This document shows, in pieces, positions 1-5,981 of a stretch of 8,107 bases of DNA. Both the position numbers and the translations under genes were made by a program. The stretch is from assembly GCA_002372735.1 (NCBI GenBank), contig DFIE01000054.1:1-8107 (forward strand), in the 5' to 3' direction. This DNA is from Clostridiales bacterium UBA3705 (GTDB lineage Bacteria; Bacillota_A; Clostridia; Oscillospirales; Oscillospiraceae). Within the stretch, counting starts at the first letter, position 1, and each line of letters starts with the position of its first letter. Under the pieces are notes generated by a model. It worked only from the letters and a program-made list of their open reading frames with translations. It was not told where the DNA came from and made no database searches.

Positions 1-51
1 GTTTCCCGTGACCTCGGTGGGGTGGCGGACCTTAGGGCCGATGAAAGGCAT
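1..51 (-). other. Possible start of a repeat-encoded ORF (partial)
   Basis: An ATG at 49-51 on the minus strand opens the repeat frame and reads MPFIGPKVRHPTEVTGN to the window edge. The same frame is open upstream to a TGA at 157-159, but that stretch has no ATG or GTG. No convincing ribosome binding site precedes the ATG; only GAAG-like purines are present. The support is the maintained frame across a 96-bp repeat period. Against it are the weak translation signal and the fact that the repeat could simply be non-coding. No protein family is recognised. Confidence 0.25.
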
Positions 52-124
52 ACTTCGTGACTCTTCGAGTTCGCCCCCTACGGAAGGGGTGCGTACGTTT
101 TCCGTGACCTCGGTGGGGTGGCGG
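1..124 (-). repeat. 96-bp-period repeat: two 28-bp copies at the window edge
   Basis: Positions 1-28 and 97-124 are the same 28-mer with one difference (C at 5, T at 101). The 68-bp insert contains a small hairpin (CCCC at 73-78, GGGG at 85-89). On the minus strand one frame stays open from about 156 to the edge. The 96-bp period equals 32 codons, so the peptide HPTEVT occurs twice in the same frame (HPTEVTEN, then HPTEVTGN). The array begins at base 1 and probably continues outside the window. It may be a dispersed intergenic repeat that happens to be open, or the start of a repetitive protein. The sequence alone does not decide which. Confidence 0.75.
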
Positions 125-310
125 CGGGACGTATGACAGACTTGAAAAAAACATTTTCAACTTAACACTTATTTAAAAACTTTTGCCTTACATTTTTAAT
201 ATTTTCAGAATACAATATGACCATGCAAGATCGTTTTCATTTTCTTTCATTCCTCCTTTCTTTTTTCTACCGTCCGGGAGTTCGGCAGGCTCCCGGACCT
301 TTATTTTTCC
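125..310. other. AT-rich non-coding segment with possible small RNA
   Basis: This stretch is far more AT-rich than the rest of the window. It holds a 7-bp hairpin (TTGAAAA at 142-148, TTTTCAA at 154-160). It also has a weak plus-strand promoter-like pair, TTACAT at 188-193 and TACAAT at 211-216, spaced 17 bp. On the plus strand the next element is a terminator at 272-308, so a transcript starting near 223 would be roughly 85 nt and carry TTCCTCCTTTC (250-260). On the minus strand those bases read GAAAGGAGGAA, a strong Shine-Dalgarno sequence. It precedes only 20- and 11-codon ORFs at poor spacings (1 and 11 nt). Neither reading is proven. Confidence 0.3.
272..308 (+). terminator. Rho-independent terminator reading rightward
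   Basis: GTCCGGGAG (272-280) pairs perfectly with CTCCCGGAC (290-298) around a 9-nt loop. The stem is followed on the plus strand by CTTTATTTTT. The minus strand has no U-tract after the stem, so the signal works for rightward transcription. No plus-strand protein gene lies to its left in the window. It may end a small RNA or stop read-through from beyond the edge. Confidence 0.65.
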
Positions 311-311
311 T

Positions 312-349
312 GTGCCCCTCCTGCGGCCCGATCCGGGCCCGGAAGGCAC
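312..349. other. Short GC-rich stem-loop between two terminators
   Basis: GTGCC (312-316) pairs with GGCAC (345-349), enclosing an inner GGCCC/GGGCC stem near 325-339. It lies between the two terminators in the 3' region of the ABC operon. It has no U-tract of its own and is best read as local structure in the trailer, with no assigned role. Confidence 0.35.
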
Positions 350-355
350 TGCCAC

Positions 356-411
356 AAAAAATACCGGCTGCAGCAAGACAGGCCCGTCTGCTGCAGCCGG
401 TATTCTTTTTT
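356..411. terminator. Strong bidirectional terminator after the ABC operon
   Basis: AATACCGGCTGCAGCA (360-375) pairs perfectly with 389-404. The stem continues past a single bulged A at 376 as GAC/GTC around a 6-nt loop. On the minus strand the stem runs into UUUUUUG (361 down to 355). On the plus strand it is followed by CTTTTTTATT. It lies about 50 nt beyond the permease stop, so it should end the gntR-ATPase-permease transcript. The plus-strand T-run means it can also block rightward transcription. Confidence 0.9.
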
Positions 412-453
412 ATTCGCCCCGGGGCGGAAGGCGCCGCAGGGCGTGATCGCTGC

Positions 454-2151
454 TCAGTCCAGCAGCGCCAAGGTCTGGGCTGCGGTAGACGGGACGTCCA
501 GGTTGAGATAGGAATGCCCATCTCCCTCCTGGCTTTGCAAAATGACGTTGTACCGCACCGCGTTGCAATGAATCGGGAACTTCCCCGCCGCGGCGTCGGC
601 CAGAATCGCCTGCCGCAGCTCCGGGTAGATCGAAGCAGATTTCCCGGTCAGCCCGTATGTGGTGTCGGTCTTGTACACCTCCAGCGTCCGCACCGTTTCG
701 GGCAGGATCCGCGCATAGTACTCCTCGCAGCGCTGGGGCACAGCGTAGAGCCCATCGAGCAGCTTGCTACCCTCCTGTATATTGGTGAGAATATACGCCC
801 GGCGAATTGTCAGGCCGCCGCGAAGGTGATACACCAGGTGCACCCGGTAGCGTATGCTTCCACGGGGCGCAAAGGGATTGGACGCAAAGCCGTCCGGCTC
901 CGCCAGGATCTTGCCCGCCGCCATCTGCTCGGTCTGCTCCCGGTGGAGGGCCAGGACGGTCTGCAGCTCCTGGGGATCTTCGATGATGATTTGGTCGCCG
1001 GGAGGGCCGAACATGCTGCTCTCCTGGGTGTAAATCTCCACAGAGCGGACGCTCTGCAGCGAGGGCACCATGCGCTGCAGGCCCAGCACGTCAAAGCGTA
1101 CCCCCAGCACGCACAGCACCACCGCCAGGGCAATGGCGCCGTAGACCAGCCAGTTTTTGCCCCGCCGGAACACCCGGACGGTCCGGCTGAGCATCATCCG
1201 GGCGCCGAAGCAGCCCAGGAACAGCCCTGCGCACAGGCACAGGCAGAAGCCGAACACCCCGTGGTAGATGCTGCCGCCCATGGAGAAAATCATCCACAGC
1301 ACCCAGCCCACCGTGAGCCCCGCCATCAGGGTGAACAGCAGAAGGAACACCACCCGGGCCCAGCCGTAGGCCATGGCCTCGCCGGTGCGCTCCAGCTGCC
1401 GCACCCGGTAGTGGAGCCAGGCCAGGGCCAGCAGCACCAGGCCCACCGCCCCGTAGACCGCGGGCCAGAGCAGGCCCTCCCCTGCCTGGGTGGAGAGCTG
1501 GATCATAGGAGAGAGGAAGGTGAAGCTGCTGCCGCCCAGATCCAGGCCGAAGAACAGAGGCTCCACAATCCGCAGCACCATAAAGGGCAGGGCCCAGCCG
1601 ATGATGTTGGCCGCCAGGTAGCTCAGCGCCGCAATCACCGTGCGGCCGGAGAGCATCATGCAGAACACCGCCAGGCCGAAGAAGCACAGATACTGCAGCA
1701 CCCAGTGTGCCAGCAGCGCGCCGGCAAGCCCCAGGGCATTGGGCACCCCGTACAGGGCCAGCACCGGCAGGCACAGCACCGCGCTGAGCAGCTGGGGCAC
1801 CAGGGCAAAAAGCAGCCCGGAGACCACGTTGGTGCAGAACTGGGTCAGCCGGTTTACCGGAAAGGCGTGCATCATATAGGCGCTGCGGGTTTTATGCAGA
1901 TACTTGAAGCAGACCCCCGCAGTGAGCAGAGCGTAAATCAGATGGGCGTAGATGCTGGCAATCCGGAGCACCAGCAGAAGCTCCTCGGCGATTTCTCGCC
2001 GGTTGGCATGGCCGGCCGTCCCCAGGGCCACAAAGAGCAGAACCGGGCCCACCAGCAGCACCCCCGCCAGGTAAATGCCCCACAGAGGCGCAAAGCGGGT
2101 GAGATTCTTGCGCAGCAGGGTGCCGTTACAGAATGACAGACTTGACTTCAT
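454..2151 (-). CDS. ABC-2-type transporter permease with large C-terminal domain
   Basis: This is the membrane subunit of an ABC transporter whose ATPase is encoded directly upstream. The 565-residue protein has about eight or nine hydrophobic segments between residues 22 and 351, among them roughly 22-44, 60-82, 104-134, 140-198 (two), 227-248, 263-290, 297-318 and 333-351. HAFPVNRLTQF near 95-105 resembles the cytoplasmic motif after the second helix of ABC-2 permeases. Residues 352-565 form a soluble domain after the last helix, probably outside the membrane. It may match a DUF found at the C-termini of Clostridia permeases (DUF6449 from memory, unchecked). The start is the ATG at 2149-2151, because GGGAGG (2160-2165) lies 8 nt upstream; the in-frame ATG at 2178 has no such support. 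The gene overlaps the ATPase by 26 bp. The substrate is unknown. Confidence 0.87.
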   Translation of the reverse strand: MKSSLSFCNGTLLRKNLTRFAPLWGIYLAGVLLVGPVLLFVALGTAGHANRREIAEELLLVLRIASIYAHLIYALLTAGVCFKYLHKTRSAYMMHAFPVNRLTQFCTNVVSGLLFALVPQLLSAVLCLPVLALYGVPNALGLAGALLAHWVLQYLCFFGLAVFCMMLSGRTVIAALSYLAANIIGWALPFMVLRIVEPLFFGLDLGGSSFTFLSPMIQLSTQAGEGLLWPAVYGAVGLVLLALAWLHYRVRQLERTGEAMAYGWARVVFLLLFTLMAGLTVGWVLWMIFSMGGSIYHGVFGFCLCLCAGLFLGCFGARMMLSRTVRVFRRGKNWLVYGAIALAVVLCVLGVRFDVLGLQRMVPSLQSVRSVEIYTQESSMFGPPGDQIIIEDPQELQTVLALHREQTEQMAAGKILAEPDGFASNPFAPRGSIRYRVHLVYHLRGGLTIRRAYILTNIQEGSKLLDGLYAVPQRCEEYYARILPETVRTLEVYKTDTTYGLTGKSASIYPELRQAILADAAAGKFPIHCNAVRYNVILQSQEGDGHSYLNLDVPSTAAQTLALLD

Positions 2152-3022
2152 AGTCCACACCTCCCAACTCATAGACAAATACTTCTTCCAGGGTCAGGGG
2201 GACCAGGTCGAAGAAAATCGGATTCACTGAGGCCAGGGCGCTGTTGACCAGCTCCTGGCTGCCCCGGATGATCAGCGTGTGGATCTTGCCGCTGGCAGAG
2301 CGGTGGAGCACCTTGAGCCCCTCGGGCAGGGTGTCCGCCCCCTCACGGAAGACCACCTGGGCCTTGACCACGTTGTCCTGGAGCTCCGCCAGGGTGCGCT
2401 CCAGCATCATCTTGCCCTTGTGCATGATGCCCACGTGGTCGCACACGTCCTCCAGCTCCCGGAGATTGTGGGAGGACACCAGTACCGTGGTGCCCCGCTC
2501 CGCCACGTCCTGGAGCATCAGGCTCCAGACCTGACGGCGCATCACCGGGTCCAGCCCGTCCACAGGCTCGTCCAGGATCAGCAGCTCCGGCCGGATGCAG
2601 ATGGACAGCAGAAAGGCCGCCTGCTTCTGCATGCCCTTGGAAAACCGCCGCAGGGCCATGGTCTCATCCAGGCCGAACACCTGCAGCAGGCTGCGGTACA
2701 GGTCCGGGTCAAAGCCCGGGTACAGCCCCCCATAGAACCGGCGCATGTCCCGCAGATTGGAAGAGGGAAAGTAGAAAATATCATCGGGAATATAGGCGAT
2801 TTTGGCCTTGACGGCGGGGTTTTCATACACCGGGCTGCCGTCAATGGTGACGGTGCCGCTGTCCGGCCGGAGAATGCCGGTCATGTGCCGGATCACTGTG
2901 GACTTGCCCGCGCCGTTGGGACCCACCAGACCGTAGATGGCCCCCTTGGGCACGGTGAGGGACAGCTCATCCAGGGCCCGGAAGCCGTCAAAGGTCTTGG
3001 TCAGATTGCGTACTTCAAGCAT
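2126..3022 (-). CDS. ABC transporter ATP-binding protein (YtrB-like)
   Basis: This cytoplasmic ATPase powers the permease encoded just downstream. The 298-residue protein has Walker A GPNGAGKST (34-42), a signature region FSKGMQKQ (127-134), Walker B LLILDEP (147-153), the D-loop GLDP (156-159) and the switch histidine in SSHNL (H185). The signature FSKGM departs from LSGGQ, as is common in ATPases paired with YtrA-type regulators. The Q-loop position reads YIPDD (77-81), without the glutamine. The C-terminal ~80 residues are the usual accessory region of this exporter subfamily. The ATG has AGGAGG (3032-3037) 9 nt upstream. The gene overlaps the regulator by 8 bp and the permease by 26 bp, which points to coupled translation. 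Export or antibiotic sensing is inferred from the family only. Confidence 0.93.
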   Translation of the reverse strand: MLEVRNLTKTFDGFRALDELSLTVPKGAIYGLVGPNGAGKSTVIRHMTGILRPDSGTVTIDGSPVYENPAVKAKIAYIPDDIFYFPSSNLRDMRRFYGGLYPGFDPDLYRSLLQVFGLDETMALRRFSKGMQKQAAFLLSICIRPELLILDEPVDGLDPVMRRQVWSLMLQDVAERGTTVLVSSHNLRELEDVCDHVGIMHKGKMMLERTLAELQDNVVKAQVVFREGADTLPEGLKVLHRSASGKIHTLIIRGSQELVNSALASVNPIFFDLVPLTLEEVFVYELGGVDYEVKSVIL

Positions 3023-3380
3023 GGGGTGTTTCCTCCTGTATCAGTTTGATCAGCTCCTCTTTGGACGCGCCCAGCTGGATCAGCTCGGTGGCCGCCGAGA
3101 CCAGCGTCTGCCGCAGCTGGAGCTTGCGGGCATGGTCCACCTCGGTCAGGGCGGCGGCAAAGGAGCCCTTGCCGGGCACGGTGTAGGTGAAGCCCTTGGC
3201 CTCCAGCTCGCGATAGGCCCGCTGGATGGTGTTGGGGTTGATGGCCAGGCTGCCCGCCAGCTCCCGCACCGAGGGCAGCCGCTCCCCCTGGGCAATGGCC
3301 CCGGAGAGAATCATCCGCCGGAGCTTTTCCTCCAGCTGCTCGTAGATGGGACGGGGGTCCCGGTAGTTCAGATTGATCAA
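3015..3380 (-). CDS. GntR-family transcriptional regulator, YtrA subfamily
   Basis: This is a DNA-binding repressor, probably of its own operon. The 121-residue protein has an N-terminal winged helix-turn-helix (about 10-75, including LPSVRELAGSLAINPNTIQR and a PGKGSF wing). A short helical tail follows, as in the YtrA branch, in place of a large effector domain. The start is taken as TTG at 3378-3380. AGGAG (3389-3393) lies 8 nt before it, and the protein then begins MINLNYRDPRPIYEQ, like its relatives. A GTG at 3387-3389 overlaps the ribosome binding site and is too close to be used. It is the first gene of the operon and overlaps the ATPase gene. A perfect inverted repeat at the promoter is the likely binding site. 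The ligand cannot be told from the sequence; cell-envelope antibiotics induce some relatives. Confidence 0.92.
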   Translation of the reverse strand: MINLNYRDPRPIYEQLEEKLRRMILSGAIAQGERLPSVRELAGSLAINPNTIQRAYRELEAKGFTYTVPGKGSFAAALTEVDHARKLQLRQTLVSAATELIQLGASKEELIKLIQEETPHA

Positions 3381-3388
3381 CCGCGTCA

Positions 3389-3397
3389 CTCCTCTCT
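3389..3397 (-). promoter_or_regulatory. Ribosome binding site fixing the TTG start of gntR
   Basis: The minus strand reads AGAGAGGAG here. Its core AGGAG ends 8 nt before TTG (3378-3380) but overlaps the first base of the upstream GTG (3387-3389). Spacing therefore favours TTG and a 121-residue protein. Confidence 0.75.
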
Positions 3398-3408
3398 GTT
3401 TGCTGTGT

Positions 3409-3437
3409 TAACTGTATTAGTTGTGTTAATACAGTTA
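3409..3437. promoter_or_regulatory. Operator: perfect 11-bp inverted repeat for the GntR regulator
   Basis: TAACTGTATTA (3409-3419) and TAATACAGTTA (3427-3437) are exact reverse complements separated by 7 bp. The site covers the last four bases of the -10 element and the predicted transcription start near 3427. A bound dimer should therefore block RNA polymerase. Its position just before the regulator gene fits autorepression, as known for YtrA-type systems. That the adjacent regulator binds here is inferred. Confidence 0.88.
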
Positions 3438-3462
3438 TAGCACATTATTCCCTGCTTGTCAA
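3434..3462 (-). promoter_or_regulatory. Sigma-A-type promoter of the gntR-ABC operon
   Basis: On the minus strand the -35 is a consensus TTGACA (3457-3462). A 17-bp spacer follows, then TATAAC (3434-3439) preceded by TGC, an extended -10. So good a match implies strong basal activity, fitting a promoter held off by a repressor. It begins only 12 bp beyond the T-run of the neighbouring operon's terminator. Confidence 0.9.
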
Positions 3463-3473
3463 GGCCCCCGGGC

Positions 3474-3511
3474 AAAAAAATGAGGACCGGCCCGGTCAGG
3501 GCTGGTCCTCA
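3474..3511 (-). terminator. Terminator overlapping the solute-binding protein stop codon
   Basis: TGAGGACC (3481-3488) pairs with GGTCCTCA (3504-3511). The stem continues past an A-C mismatch as GGGC/GCCC around a 5-nt loop. On the minus strand seven Ts follow (3474-3480). The stop codon (3496-3498) falls in the loop region, so the last codons of the lipoprotein gene form one arm. It separates this cluster from the ABC operon promoter. Confidence 0.92.
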
Positions 3512-5163
3512 ATGGGTTCGGTCTGGATGGGGTTGCCGGCCTCATCGGTCTGCGTGGGGAGGATGGGGTTGCCGGCTTCGTCGGTCTCCAGGGGGGTATT
3601 GTCCGGGGTGATGTTGCCGGTCATCTCGTCATAGGAGACGCTGGCATCCGCCAGGGTGCGGCCGCCGGAGAGGTGGAAGACGTTGTCCACCGCGGGCTGC
3701 AGGGCGGTGATCACGCCCCGGTTGGCCATGACGGCGTAGGACTTGAACAGCAGGGGGCAGAAATACCCGGTGTCCATGACGCTCTTATGCAGGCTGTAGC
3801 AGTTGCCGGAATTTTCCAGGGCGTCGGCACAGAGCTTGGTCATGTTGCCGCTTTGCAGGCCGCCGTAGCACAGGCTGCCATAGGCCTGGAAGAACTCGGT
3901 CAGGTCAAAGTTGCCGGAGAGCCGGGCCTCGCCGATGTACATATCATACACCCCGTGGCTGAGATTGTAGCGGTAGGTGTCATAGTCCTGGGCCTTGACC
4001 TCCAGCTTGACCCCCACCTCCGCCAGGGTGTCGGCAATCTGGTGGGCAGCCTCCACCCGGCTGGAATCTGCGGCGTAGACCAGGATGGTGCCGGTGTCGC
4101 CCTCGGTGATGCCGGCAGCCCGCTTGGCTTGGAGAAAGAGATTTTTGTCATAGCCGTAGCTTGCGGCCAGGTCGGCGTCGTACAGGGGGCTGGCCGGGGC
4201 GCAGGGCAGATAGGCGGGCTCGGCAAAGCCCTTGTACACCGAGGCGATGATGGCCTCCCGGTTGATGATATGGGTCACGGCGGAGCGGAACTCCTGGTTG
4301 GCAAACAGCCCCGCCCCCAGGTTGAAGCCCAGGTACTGCATCACGGTGGTGGGGCAGTCCCAGAGCTCATAGTCGCAGCGGTAGCCCACGGCGGTGGGAG
4401 AGTTCAGATCCGCGCAGACCAGGCTGGTGGCGCCAAACTCAAAGCTGTCGCGGACCTCGGAGGGACTGAGGGCAGGCTCCAGCAGGATGCGGGTTTCGTC
4501 CACAGGGGGCTGGGCGTCCTGCCACCAGCGGCGGCTGCGCTGCAGGAATCTTTTGGACCCGCCGGCGGACAGATAATAGGGGCCGGAGCCCACGGGCTCC
4601 TGGTCGTCCACGGTGGAGGCCTTGACGATGGGCACGTCCAGCAGCAGGGGCAGGTTTTCATAGGGGGTGTTCAGCGCAATGATCACCGTGCGGCTGTCAG
4701 AGGTGTAAAAATCCGCCACCTTGGCAAAGCGGGAGCCGTAATATTCGCTGCCCGCTGCCGCCCGGAGAGAAGTCACCACGTCCTGGGAGGTCATCTCGCT
4801 GCCGTCGGAGAAGACGATCCCCTCACGGAGCGTGAGAATGTAGGTTTGGCCGTTTTCAGACACCGCAAACCGGTCGCAGAGCACAGGCTCGGGCTGGAAG
4901 GTGTTGTTCAGCACAAACAGGCTTTCATAGACCAGGGAGAGCACCGGCCGGTTGGTGATGCAGGTGCACTTGTAGGGATTGAAGCCGTATTCGGCAATGT
5001 AGGCCAGGCCGAAGTCTGTGGCTGTCTCCTCTGCGGCAAGGGCCTCCTCCCCCGCCGGCTGGGTCTCGTCGGGCTCGGTCTCCTCCCGGGTCACCGTGGG
5101 CACATCCACGCAGCCCACCAGCACCAGGGCCAGCACCAGCAGCAGACAAATCAGACGTTTCAC
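3496..5163 (-). CDS. Extracellular solute-binding lipoprotein, peptide/nickel type (SBP_bac_5)
   Basis: This lipid-anchored binding protein sits on the outer face of the membrane and likely captures peptides or similar ligands for an ABC importer encoded elsewhere. The 555-residue product starts MKRLICLLLVLALVLVGC, with a lipobox ending at C18, then an acidic linker rich in T, E and P. The fold is supported by LSLVYESLF, QPEPVLCDRF, YILTLREGIVFSDGS (near 110-125), VGSGPYYL and the later FRSAVTHIINREAI. The tail carries TDEAGNPI twice. The GTG at 5161-5163 is preferred because GGGGAGG ends 7 nt upstream; the ATG at 5169 lies only 1 nt from it. The GTG overlaps the pgeF stop as GTGA, implying coupling. 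No permease or ATPase genes adjoin. About eleven cysteines beyond the lipobox are unusual for an exported binding protein. Confidence 0.9.
   Translation of the reverse strand: MKRLICLLLVLALVLVGCVDVPTVTREETEPDETQPAGEEALAAEETATDFGLAYIAEYGFNPYKCTCITNRPVLSLVYESLFVLNNTFQPEPVLCDRFAVSENGQTYILTLREGIVFSDGSEMTSQDVVTSLRAAAGSEYYGSRFAKVADFYTSDSRTVIIALNTPYENLPLLLDVPIVKASTVDDQEPVGSGPYYLSAGGSKRFLQRSRRWWQDAQPPVDETRILLEPALSPSEVRDSFEFGATSLVCADLNSPTAVGYRCDYELWDCPTTVMQYLGFNLGAGLFANQEFRSAVTHIINREAIIASVYKGFAEPAYLPCAPASPLYDADLAASYGYDKNLFLQAKRAAGITEGDTGTILVYAADSSRVEAAHQIADTLAEVGVKLEVKAQDYDTYRYNLSHGVYDMYIGEARLSGNFDLTEFFQAYGSLCYGGLQSGNMTKLCADALENSGNCYSLHKSVMDTGYFCPLLFKSYAVMANRGVITALQPAVDNVFHLSGGRTLADASVSYDEMTGNITPDNTPLETDEAGNPILPTQTDEAGNPIQTEPIEDQP
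3525..3587 (-). repeat. Two-copy 36-bp tandem repeat in the lipoprotein tail
   Basis: The 27-bp stretches 3525-3551 and 3561-3587 differ at two bases (3541/3577 and 3544/3580). Both changes are synonymous (GAG/GAA and GAT/GAC). They encode TDEAGNPI twice with a 12-codon period in the low-complexity C-terminus. Silent-only differences suggest the repeat is kept at the peptide level or is a recent duplication. Confidence 0.8.
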
Positions 5164-5969
5164 AGGCATTCCTCCCCGGTACGCAAAATCACAGCCGCCA
5201 AGGACCCCCGGGCATTGCCCGTGACCCGGTGGGACCAGTAGCGGTCCGGCCGGCAGCGGGTGCAGTCGGGGCAGACGTCAATCTGCCGGACCCCGGCACG
5301 CTCCAGCCACAGCCGGTTCAGGGCCTTGAGATCCACAAAGGATCGGTCCCCTGCCCCGGGCCGGATGGCGGTGCGGGCCGCCTGCCCCAGGGCGGAGACC
5401 ATGGCGGCAGGGACCTCGGGCCCGGTTTCAAAGCAGCAGCCGCCGATGCAGGGGCCAATGGCCGCCCGGAGATTCTCCGGCCGGACGCCGTAGTCCCTGC
5501 CCATGGCCCGGATGCAGGCCAGCACAATCCCCGCGGCAGTGCCCCGCCAACCGGAGTGCACCGCGCCCACGCAGCCCGTCACCGGGTCGTGGAGGAGGAT
5601 GGGGGTGCAGTCCGCCCCAAAGCAGACCAGGGCAACCCCCGGCTCGTCGGTATAGATGCCGTCCCGCTCGGGCTCCACCTCCCGCAGCAGACCGGCGCCC
5701 CGGTCTGCGGCAGTGACCCGCTCCACCTTGTCGGTGTGGGTCTGGCGGGTAAAGACCGTCTGCTCCGGGGTGAAGCCCACCGCGGCGCCCAGACGGCGAT
5801 AGTTTTCATAGACGTTTTCCCACCGATCCCCCCGGTGGACCCCCAGGTTCAGAGAGGCCAGGTGCCCGGTGGACACCCCGCCCAGCCGGGTGGTAAAGCA
5901 GTGGGCCGTGCCCAGCAGGTCGGAGGTCAGGTACTCCGGCCCCTGGGGGGCAATGTGTGTTTGAAACAT
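5160..5969 (-). CDS. pgeF: PgeF/YfiH/YlmD family enzyme (polyphenol oxidase fold; purine nucleoside phosphorylase)
   Basis: This is a cytoplasmic member of the former DUF152 or laccase-domain family. Relatives act as zinc-dependent purine nucleoside phosphorylase/adenosine deaminase, and E. coli PgeF edits misincorporated serine in peptidoglycan precursors. The 269-residue length is normal. The three metal and catalytic ligands are present: H78 in RQTHTDKV, C121 in GADCTPILL and H138 in VHSGWRGT. AIGPCIGGCCFE near 174-185 and the C-terminal SHRVTGNARGSLAAVI also fit. The ATG follows AAGGAGG with a 4-nt spacer. It starts 12 bp after the acetyltransferase stop, and its TGA overlaps the lipoprotein GTG. 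This family usually sits near cell-wall genes or ylm genes, so the present neighbours are less typical. The family call is firm; the exact cellular role is not. Confidence 0.93.
   Translation of the reverse strand: MFQTHIAPQGPEYLTSDLLGTAHCFTTRLGGVSTGHLASLNLGVHRGDRWENVYENYRRLGAAVGFTPEQTVFTRQTHTDKVERVTAADRGAGLLREVEPERDGIYTDEPGVALVCFGADCTPILLHDPVTGCVGAVHSGWRGTAAGIVLACIRAMGRDYGVRPENLRAAIGPCIGGCCFETGPEVPAAMVSALGQAARTAIRPGAGDRSFVDLKALNRLWLERAGVRQIDVCPDCTRCRPDRYWSHRVTGNARGSLAAVILRTGEECL
5171..5177 (-). promoter_or_regulatory. Ribosome binding site fixing the GTG start of the lipoprotein
   Basis: GGGGAGG on the minus strand lies inside the end of pgeF. It is 7 nt from GTG (5161-5163) but only 1 nt from the in-frame ATG (5167-5169). 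Spacing favours GTG and a GTGA stop-start overlap. Confidence 0.75.
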
Positions 5970-5981
5970 GGGGCCTCCTTG

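Noticed and set aside
1..124. CRISPR array
   Set aside because: Only two repeats are visible, the insert is 68 bp, the period equals 32 codons with an open frame, and no cas genes are present.
188..250. A 20-codon ORF on the minus strand after GGAGG
   Set aside because: The ribosome binding site is 1 nt from its ATG, it is very short, and nothing about its sequence is recognisable. It is noted under the AT-rich segment only.
217..2136. A 639-codon open frame on the plus strand
   Set aside because: It is antisense to the permease and to part of its terminator region, rich in H, Q, P and G, with no domain or ribosome binding site. The minus-strand permease has helices, an ABC partner and a good start.
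3673..5241. A 522-codon open frame on the plus strand
   Set aside because: It mirrors the lipoprotein gene, which has a lipobox and SBP_bac_5 motifs, and it shows no family features.
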